A stretch of DNA of 26,816 nt from Pleurotus ostreatus/Saccharomyces cerevisiae fusant (taxonomy: Eukaryota; Opisthokonta). Position 1 is the stretch's first letter. Each line of letters opens with the position of its first letter. This document shows positions 18,950 to 26,816 of the stretch, one piece after another. The notes beneath the pieces were generated by a model. It saw only the letters and a program-made list of their open reading frames with translations, was not told where the DNA came from and made no database searches. Position numbers and translations under genes: made by a program. The DNA lies in assembly GCA_024196135.1 (NCBI GenBank), contig JAMQCK010000350.1, positions 1 to 26,816 on the forward strand, written 5' to 3'.

Positions 18950-20021
18950 ATGGCAAGCACCCGCACCGCCTCCGACTTCTTCACCTACCCTGTGCGCGAC
19001 TCGTCCACCTCGTCGGGGATGTCCGCGATGGCCCAGGCGGACTACCAGCGCGACGGCCCAACCGCCGCAGTCTACAATGAGTGGATGCGCGAGCTCTTCG
19101 AACCAGGTTACTCGCGGCTGCAGGAGCTGGTCGATGCTGGCCACCCCAGTGACGAAGACGTCCGCGAGGTCCTTGCGCTCTCCACCGATTGGCAGACGTT
19201 CAGGGACGTCGTTCTCCTCCTGAGGAGCAAGCACGTGTTTCCAGACGCCCAGCTACGACACTTCCAGGGATACGAGAAGGCCTTGCTCAAACTGCTCGGC
19301 AGATTTTGGGCGGCTTGGTATCACCACTCGGGCGAGCATATCGAGCCGAAGGACATCAAGCAGTCGCCCTTTGCCTGGGAGCGCCTCAACAAGGCCTCCC
19401 AGGACAAGGTCAAGAAGTGGCTTGCCTCGAAGAATATCGACTACGAGCGGATCAGGTCGAAGGCCCTTTCGGGCACTATGAAAGGCAAAGGCAGGCATGC
19501 ACATGCAGAATACCGGGAGATGTTTAAACGCGACTGGCCCATCTTCCTAGCGGGTGTGGCGCGATTTGTGGCATCTGGCGGGCCCAATGGTCGCATGAAC
19601 GAGCTGTCTGCGGTGAGTGGAACCCATGTGTGGAAACAAAAAAACTTGCGAACTCACAGTCACGATAGCCGACAAAAGCATTCCGTGAATTTCCAGGATG
19701 GCAAACACGGTTCACTCTTATGTCTTTGATGGGGACAATCGTGAAGGAGGGCGAGGAGGGCGATGAGGCTGAATATCTGCGAGACCCCATCACGGCGGGT
19801 GGGGCGCTCAGCGTCGAGGCAGTTCAAGTTCGTGCTCCTCTTACATCGATGTGTCGAAGTTTCTTACCATCAGACAGCGCTTGGCGATATTGAAGTCGAA
19901 GGACAAGCTAGACAACTTCATCAAGGCGGTTTTCATAACGATTAGCTTTGTGCTGGATATATGGGACATGGCGGATTCGGCAGCGGAGCAGGCCGTGTGT
20001 GTGTTCTGCGCGATGATGTGA
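18950..20021 (+). CDS. Protein of an unrecognised fungal family (family X), copy 2
   Basis: Three exons, 18950-19612, 19669-19827 and 19878-20021, give 321 residues, close to the 331 of copy 1. It shares the AAVYNEWMR...LF.P motif near the N-terminus, the helical aromatic-rich middle, PT....P at the start of exon 2, YLRDPITAGG, and a helical C-terminal tail ending VCVFCAMM. Both introns fall at the same places, in phase 0, as in copy 1 at 2278-3380. This copy has a longer Ser/Thr-rich N-terminus (TRTASDFFTYPVRDSSTSSG) and a Lys-rich insert near residue 185. No membrane segment or catalytic motif stands out. The two copies point outward on either side of the DUF6533/P450 block. Function unknown; the last splice site was chosen by frame and by alignment to the paralogue. 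Confidence 0.8.
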
Positions 20022-20428
20022 TGGAGGCAGTCACCGCTGTAGAGTGGGATAGAACATAGATCTAGATGCATATTTATGTCAATGAATGGCAGCTGCGCAC
20101 TCGAAGCGGAACGCGAGTGGTCAGTGCTCTAAACACGACGCTTCTCCGTAATCCAAAGTTGCGGTAACCAGAGACGTTAATGATCGCATTTTTCTCGGCG
20201 AGTTTGCGCCAGATAGATGCAAAGTGAATCCTTGTTTCACCAAACCTGAGATAGATTCATATTCCTCATTGCGAAGTCACGGCAAAAAGGGAGTAGATTC
20301 GATACTGCTAGTTCTAGTACTCCCAGAGAGCGAGTAAGCAAGCTGTGAATTCGGTATCCAGCGAGAGACTCACTCGTACGCGAGCGTAGGGGAACCCGTG
20401 ACATCGAGGCAACCAAGTGGCACACGAC
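20022..20428. other. Convergent 3' intergenic region
   Basis: About 400 bases between the stop codons of family X copy 2 and the small coiled-coil gene. The open frames present are short and joined to nothing. I see no repeat or RNA gene. Confidence 0.4.
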
Positions 20429-20719
20429 CTAGGTCTTCGAGTTACCCTCCGTCGCTGGCTCCAAGACGCCGAGCAAGTCATCAAGCTGCTCCAGCATAGA
20501 GTCAAGCTTGCTCTCCATCCCCTTCGCCATACCATTCGCGTCGTCCAGCTGCGAAAGCAGTCGCGCGAGATCCTGCTCCGTCAGAGAGCTCTCCGATGCA
20601 GATGTCGAGCTGGTGATCATGGCCGCGAGTACAGCAATCTCGCTGGTCATAGTGGTTGCTCCAGGTTGTGTGGTAGGCTGGGAGGCTTCGCCATCGGGAC
20701 GCTGTGCGTCCTGGCCCAT
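20429..20719 (-). CDS. Small acidic coiled-coil protein, unrecognised
   Basis: A single exon of 96 residues. The N-terminal third is polar and low-complexity (Gln, Pro, Thr, Ser); residues from about 45 onward form an amphipathic heptad-like helix (LTEQDLARLLSQLDDANGMA, KLDSMLEQLDDLLGVLE), so a small coiled-coil subunit of some complex is likely. The start at 20719 has a good context (GCCATGG) and leaves about 240 bases to the divergent THOC1 start. The frame continues upstream to an ATG at 20926, but that would take up nearly all of the shared promoter. No catalytic motif. I do not recognise the family. Confidence 0.6.
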   Translation of the reverse strand: MGQDAQRPDGEASQPTTQPGATTMTSEIAVLAAMITSSTSASESSLTEQDLARLLSQLDDANGMAKGMESKLDSMLEQLDDLLGVLEPATEGNSKT

Positions 20720-20958
20720 GGCAGCGGCGTGATGACGGCAGGAGGCAATGATAGGCTGCCGGATTAGGAAGGACTTATTGTGACCGGAGACGCGGGCCGA
20801 AAAAAGAACGTGGCAAACGTTGGCAAATTCGGGCAGGTCCTTGTTCTTCACCACCACGACGCGTCTGCACGCGCTCACTCTACATACGGGCGCTGCACGG
20901 CCCGTAGTCCTTGCCCTCGCCAACAAACTGAACTTTGGCTCTCACTTTACGACACAAC
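20720..20958. promoter_or_regulatory. Divergent promoter, coiled-coil gene / THOC1
   Basis: About 240 bases between two divergent start codons. No TATA box is seen, as is common for housekeeping promoters. Confidence 0.4.
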
Positions 20959-23396
20959 ATGATCGGACGCAGACATCTCCAAGAATTAGTGCTGAACGAA
21001 CTACCTCCACCTCCGGTTGACGCAGAGAAGGTCACCGAGGTCGTGAAGCGTGCTATAGACGCTACAAGCGGAGAGGGCACCATGGAAAACCGGAGAGGAC
21101 GATGGGAAATTCTTCTCAGGCAGGATATTTTCAGACTTGCGGTGCGTGACCTCCATGGCATGCAGCGCACCTCTTCTCATGCGTAAAATGTTACTGCAGG
21201 CTACGGAAGCGGAGGCCTTGAAAGACCCTGAGACCGACTACTATGACCATCTGCAACTCCGCCTCGACCTCGTGCTGACTTTTGCTGAACTTGGTGCGCA
21301 CCACGATTGCTAGCCATAGGCGCCGATCTCATTACCCTTACTTTCAGACCTCTGCGATCCCGGAGCCCCCCTCGCCGTTGTAGCGGACGTACTCGAGACG
21401 CAGACCGTGCAGTCATGCGCTGTCTTCTTTACCTGGCTTCAGTCCCGCTACAAGCGTATCGTCCCCCTCGTCCCCAACCAGGGGAAAGGCACGAACAAGA
21501 ACTCCCTGGCGCTCCTTCGCATGCTCAACGCACTGCTGAAGCGGCTCTCGAAGACAGGCGCGACGGAGTTCTGCGGCAGGATCATGACCTTCCTTAGTGA
21601 CATATTCCCGCTGAGCGAGCGGTCAGGCGTAAACCTGCGGGGAGAGTATGGTCCGATGTGGGAGGGCGTGGGTCGGCAGGCGAAGGAGGAGGAGAAGAAG
21701 GATGAAGGGGGTGACGTGAAGATGGAGGATAGCGAGGAGAAGCCTCAGGTGACTGAGACGAAGGAGGCGGACGCGATGCAGGTGGACGAGGACGCGTCAA
21801 AGGCCAATAAGATCAGTGCAGAGAAGATGGGTAAGTCAATTCCCCATCCTCACATCACCCTGAACTGACAACACCGCGTAGACCTCTACCAAACATTCTG
21901 GTCCCTCCAGCTCCCCTTCTCCCGCCCTCCCCTGTTTGGCACCGACCCAGCGTTGATGAACAGGTTCAAGGAGGGCGTGAACAAGATCCTGCCCGTCATC
22001 AAGGAAGCCACCGCGAAGGAGCGCGCCATGATGGGCAGCCGCTCCGGTGCGAGCTCTGGCACGAAGCGCAAGCGCGAGCCCGACACGACTGCGGATGCCA
22101 ACTCGGCCGAGTACTTCTTCGCCAAGTACCTCACCAGCCCCGAGCTGCTCGACCTCGAGATCGCGGACACGCAGTTTCGGCGGCAGTTCCTGTTCCAGCT
22201 GCTCGTGCTGCTGAACCACCTGCTGACGTTCACGCCGAATGCGAAGGTGCTATATGCGGGGAACAACCGGAGTGTGCAGATGGAGTTCACGCTTGAGGGC
22301 GAGAATGAGCGGTGGGTGGTGGATACGGCGAGGAAGGCGATGGAGGAGCTGAAGCAGACGACGCCGAATGGGCGATTGTTTGCGGATACGGTGTCGGTTA
22401 TCTTGGAGCGGGAGCGGAATTGGGTGGCGTGGAAGGCGGCGACATGTTTGCCCAAGTTCGACAAGGAGCCGTGGAGCGAGGAGGTGAGGGAGAGAAGAGT
22501 GTGGTCACTAGGGGAGGCGACGGAGGGGGCACGGGAGAAGATGAGGGAGCCGCCAAAACCTTGGCCTTACCCACTGGGCACAGCGCCTCTGTCTACGGTG
22601 TGGGAGACTGGGTATCGGGATATTTCCAGCCTTGCGTTGCGGGCGTCAGATGAGTACGTACCGTATCGATTGGTGATCAGGGATCGCACGCTGATGATAC
22701 TTCAAGGGACCGCGACGAGACATCACCCGAGGACGAGCTCAGGGGCTGGGTGAGGAAGGCTCAGGCCGAGCAGAAGAGGATCGACCTGCGCATGGCACAG
22801 CTGGAGCGCAGCAGACCCAAGCCCAAGCCTGCCTCGCCGCCACCGCCCCCTGCTCCGGCTGCGGAAGGCGAGGAAGTCAAGCAAGAAGCTGCAGACGCCC
22901 CGAAGCCTGAAGCGGCGCCAGTGGAAAACAAAGCACCGCCACCACCACCACCGCCAATCAACGATTCGTTTATCAACAAGGCTGAGCAGGTACGTGTTTT
23001 CGCGCGGCGTACAGCTCGAACAGCCAACTGACGCCTGACTTGCAGGCGAAAGAACGATGGAACTGGCTCGGGCTGCGTGCTGTACGGACGTCGCTGTACT
23101 GCTCCTTTGCTGGTGCGCAAGCCGCGCCGTGCAAGAACGAGGTGGAGGAGTGGGAGAGGCACATCATTACCCAGCGCCAGAAAGAGAAGGAGAAGGCGGA
23201 GGCGGCGGGGAAGGAGGAAGAGGCGGGGACGGCGAGTCCGATGCCACGGGCTGCGGCGCCTACCTCGGGCTCGGGGTCGCCTTCAGCTGCTGCTGCTGCT
23301 CCGGACTCTGTCTCTCCAGCACCGGACACGGGTAGTGCTCCTACAAGTACAACTGAGCCTGGACCGGAGGCTGCGAAGATGGAAGTGGATGCGTGA
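20959..23396 (+). CDS. THO complex subunit 1 (THOC1/Hpr1 family)
   Basis: Core subunit of the nuclear THO complex, which couples transcription elongation to mRNP packaging and export and limits R-loops. Six exons, 20959-21141, 21200-21293, 21348-21830, 21882-22653, 22707-22989 and 23046-23396, give 721 residues. Family hallmarks: LRMLNALLKRLSKT..TEFCGRIMTFL, IFPLSERSGVNLRGEYG, DLYQTFWSLQLPFSRPP, and YLTSPELLDLEIADTQFRRQ with FLFQLLVLLNHL. An acidic insert lies between the first two blocks and the rest, and KRKREPD could be a nuclear localisation signal. The C-terminus is Pro/Ala/Glu-rich and low-complexity, ending MEVDA. A 54-base, frame-preserving stretch at 23080-23133 has GT...AG ends and may be a further intron, which would shorten the protein to 703 residues. 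The identification rests on several conserved blocks. Confidence 0.92.
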
Positions 23397-23838
23397 GTAG
23401 AGTAGTCGTTCAACGATGGACACGACACTTGGGGAAGGTCATTTCTAGCTTGATTGGTGTGATATGCGCAACATGCAGAGCACAGGTTTGCCCTGAGCTG
23501 CGTCGTCCGAGGAGCTGCGGCGATGAAGTTACAAGTTGAACTTTCACGTGATGATGTTTGGTCCTGTTTCCTGGAGTCGTCCGTTACGTGATGCGTGGAC
23601 GCCGCGACGAAGCTTTGAAGTCGCGCTCGTCAGCTCGGCGGCTTGCTTGCTCCGTTTCTCATCTCAGACTCTGACTTCTTGCTGTCACTTTGGACGGACA
23701 TACGCGGCGCGGCGCAAGATCGCGAGAGAACATAAGGAGACGGGCTTTGGAAAGGAATCAGGACTGAGATCACCAGCGCTTCGGGTGCGCGTGCAGTGTC
23801 TTTGGCACCGACACCGAGGCTGACGCGTCAGAGTCAGG
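23397..23838. other. Intergenic region, THOC1 to Ubp2-like gene
   Basis: About 440 bases in tandem orientation. They hold the THOC1 3' end and the promoter of the next gene, including a CACGTG palindrome at 23545-23550. No coding region is supported. Confidence 0.4.
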
Positions 23839-26816
23839 ATGGATCACAGAGACAATGGCGTACCGAAGCCTCGCAGGCCGCTGCCAACACCGGGAGCGCA
23901 ACCACCTGCCCAGCGGCCCAATACGCCGGTGACGGCAGTATCGTCGGGTGTACCCCCATCATCTTTCTATGGCGAAAAGCAGCCAGCGGGCCCTCCCCCC
24001 CTCCCATCGCGCCCCAAGAACGTCGGATCGAGTACCACCGTGTTCTCACCACCCGTGAACTCCCCACCGCCCGCGTACAGTACACCATCCTTCCGCGAGC
24101 CCGAGCTGGTGCCGGACAATGATGAACTTCCTCCCGACCAGTGGAACCTCTCCGCAGCCGCGGCTGCAGGTCCGAACCCTTGGGAGGATTCCTGGGGAGC
24201 AGGCGGTAGCAGCTGGGATACCACACCGAACTGGGGCGGCGCTACGACGTACGAAACCGAGGTCAAGCACGCGTCTGTCGTACCCATCGATGGCCGCGAC
24301 TTTGAGGCGGAGAACGAGTGGTGGAACCGCGAGAAGATGGCGAAGGGATCGTACCCAGGCCCGGGCATGCTACCGCCACTTGTCGCAGAGGAGATGCACT
24401 ACCATGAACACACGCTGTACAGTGTGGCGGCCAACCTCCCTCGTACCTTATCGGAGCCTCAAGAGCCAACCGCAAGCTCATCGAGTCCACCGCGTCGACC
24501 ATCCCCTGCTCCCGACTCAATGACCGTCAGCTCGGAAGAAGAAGTCCGTATGGCGGTCCCGCACCCCAACGCCTACTACTGCCCGCGCGAGAACGGCTGG
24601 GTCATTCTGTTATGGAAGAACTCCTCCGTCGCGCCTCCTCTCGCGCGCTCCTTCAAGTCCGATCACCCACTTCCTCATCAAGATCGGCGACGAACGACCA
24701 CAGACTGCGTCGCAGAGAAGAAAGAGATGTTCGAGCCCATGAACAAGACGCACCATTTCCATCGTTACCAAAACGCGATCGACTCCCGCAAGCTTACGCC
24801 GCCGTTCCTGCGCGACCCATGGGAGGTCAGCCCGGAGAAGCAGCGCAGGCGCGGCGGGGCTATTCTACCGGACGACTTCGACCCGAAGAAGCTCAAAGAA
24901 GACGATTTGGAAGACAGTGACGAGGAAGAGGGCCGGCTCTTCGATCTGTACATCTGTTGCCAATGTCAGCTGTACGTTGTGGCGAGCGGACTGATTCCAG
25001 GGATTATACCTCGCGACACATGGGCGCAGTTTCTCGAAGACAAGATGTCCAACCCACCACCCGGCACGTTGCCGAAGCAGTCAGCACATCAGGCCGTGGA
25101 GACAATCTTGCTGTCAGTTCGCGCCGTTTCTCGTCACGACGATCACTGACATCCGTGCAGAGCTATTGAGAACCATGTCTTTAAAGGCAAGCACAAGCCC
25201 CTGCGCACAGACGGAACCGCTTTCCAGAAGAAGCTTGGATATGGCCCTGCTGTGTGCGTCATCCTCCCTCTTCCGCATATATACGATTCTGACCTTTGCA
25301 GCAAGGAGATATTCTCCCTCATGGGCTTCAACGAGGAATCGTCGAAGAACGAGATGCATCTACGACCTCCCGAGATCGACTCTACCACTCTGCATGGAAA
25401 GATCAATCGTCAGCGCCTGCTTAGAGTCTGGGTCGAGATCAGCTCTTGGCTATACATCTACAGAAAGCTCAATCGTACGTACTTCCGTGGATCAGTGGAT
25501 GAGGTTCTGACGTTGCATGCAGCCGAAGCACTTGACGGGAAGCGGAATTACTCGGTTCACGTGAACCTCGAGGGCGTCCGAGAGATGTATCAGACTGCTA
25601 TTGGGGCGCACGTCGACCAAAGTAAGCCTACGGTCAGATTCACCTTGACGCAGAGCTCATGAATCTCAGTTCCTCGCAATCTTCTCAGCCAGAAGATGGT
25701 TCAAGCATCGGAGACGGATATGTTGCCACCCGGGGTCTGGCAGGCTTTAGGCTTAACCTACAGATCATACTCACCAGGTACAGTGTTCGATGCCGCCATC
25801 TTCTTCCTTGCTAACGGATTCCTGCAGAGCTCCTCGCCTTCGGCTACCTCGCTCAGTGCCGCTGCGACCCGACAAACACCATGCTCTACTACACCTACCT
25901 CGCCACCATTGTCCAGCTCATGTCCACCCTAGGTGAGGACGTACCCCAACAACTACAAGAACTTGTCGCCATCGAGAACTCCCGCAACCGCTTCACCCAG
26001 CCTGACCTCGAGCGCGCGGTCGCGCAGCTCGGCTTCGGTCCGGAGGGTTCACTCCGCGTCGACTACGACAATGACATCGACGACGAGTTTGTCGCGAATG
26101 CATGGCGGGCGCGCGTCAAGGAGGCCATGCACGATACGATTGATGGCGCGAATAAGCTGAGGGAGGCGAATGAGGCGTTCAGGATTGTGGCGGAGGCGCG
26201 GGGGAGCGTGGCCCTGCATGGCATGTGGGAGTACAGCAAGTCGATGATGACGGCGGATCGGGCGTACAAGTTGCTCGAGATACCGGAGGATACGGAGGAT
26301 GAGATGGTGATCACGGTCTTCAATATGCGGGTGCGCACGGTACTCTGTTCACGTTGAGGGTGAGGACTGACGACAGGCTAGCTGGAGGAACGGCCGCATG
26401 AGGTGGAGAAGATGCGGGAGGCTATCGTGACGATTGCGGATGTTCGCGACAGTGAACGGTTACGACAGTTCGCTCGCACAGGTGTCGACCGTGAGTGGTC
26501 CATCGTGCTTCGTGGAGTCTTACTAAGGACGTTGCAGCGGGCTACATTCGCGCGCCCATCCGGCCTGATCTGCCCAGAGGTCTGAACCAGCTCAGCAATA
26601 CCTGCTACCTCAACTCGCTCTTGCAGGTATGTCGCATGTAACATTCTAATAGGATGGTTCTCTAATCTGTTGTTGTTGCAGTACTTCTACACTATCAAGG
26701 ACTTGCGAGAAGCCGTGCGACCCATGTTCCAGGCGGATGCGAAGACGTTGGCAGACGACAAGATGACAGACGACCAACTGAAGAAGCACCGTGTCGGCGG
26801 CAGGCTTGTCACCCGG
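23839..26816 (+). CDS. Ubp2-like ubiquitin-specific protease, N-terminal part (cut by window end)
   Basis: Deubiquitinating cysteine protease of the C19 (USP/UBP) family. The first exon (23839-25112) starts with a Pro/Ser-rich disordered segment, then a domain with ENGWVILLWKNSS, THHFHRYQNAIDSRKLTPPF, and a paired-Cys motif DLYICCQCQLYV, typical of the Ubp2 N-terminal region. Further exons begin at 25161, 25302, 25523, about 25669 and 25844 and carry VKEIFSLMGF, FGYLAQCRCDP and a helical region with AYKLLEIPEDTEDE. The catalytic Cys box SNTCYLNSLLQ follows, with the Cys codon at 26603-26605, and a last intron at 26626-26681. The His box and the rest of the catalytic domain lie beyond 26816. 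The start is the first ATG in frame (MDHRDNG). Every junction traced keeps frame. Confidence 0.88.

Noticed and set aside
1..26816. CRISPR arrays, bacterial operons, rRNA genes or virus-derived genes
   Set aside because: No spaced direct-repeat array, rRNA-like sequence or viral protein motif is visible; the gene structure is that of a fungal nuclear genome.

Overview
The window looks like a gene-dense, GC-rich stretch of nuclear genome from an agaricomycete (mushroom-forming) basidiomycete. The evidence is the very frequent introns of about 45-60 bases that interrupt almost every gene, a DUF6533-type membrane protein, agaricomycete-style P450s, and nuclear housekeeping genes of fungal type. 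All gene models were built by hand from splice signals and reading-frame continuity, and no search was run.

Layout, left to right. 1-361: promoter. 362-1705 (+): UDP-glucose 4-epimerase, five exons. 2278-3380 (-): protein of an unrecognised family, here called family X, three exons. 3651-4079: foldback MITE with arms of about 142 bases and a TAA target duplication. 4243-6415 (-): TypA/BipA-type translational GTPase with a probable mitochondrial presequence. 6692-8495 (-): DUF6533-type seven-helix membrane protein in 17 exons, some of only 2, 9 and 10 bases. 9286-11240, 11787-13993 and 16142-18547 (all +): three intact cytochrome P450s. 14910-15994: non-autonomous hAT element with perfect 8-bp target duplications, lying between the second and third P450 and ending 147 bases before the third P450 start codon. 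18950-20021 (+): second member of family X, with the same intron positions as the first. 20429-20719 (-): small coiled-coil protein, divergent from THO complex subunit 1 at 20959-23396 (+). 23839 to the window end (+): N-terminal part of a Ubp2-like ubiquitin-specific protease, including its Cys box.

How the genes may relate. The outer genes are conserved housekeeping functions: galactose/UDP-sugar metabolism, organelle translation, mRNP biogenesis and deubiquitination. The middle (about 2.3-20 kb) is accessory: a DUF6533 protein divergent from three P450s in tandem, bracketed by two outward-facing family X paralogues and seeded with two short DNA transposons. P450s 2 and 3 belong to one family (shared N-terminal architecture, same first intron), and P450 1 to another. 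No terpene synthase, PKS, NRPS or transporter is present, so a biosynthetic cluster is only a possibility.

The most unusual points are the 2-nt exon in the DUF6533 gene, the hAT element carrying coding-like stretches, the foldback MITE, and the family X pair flanking the P450 block.
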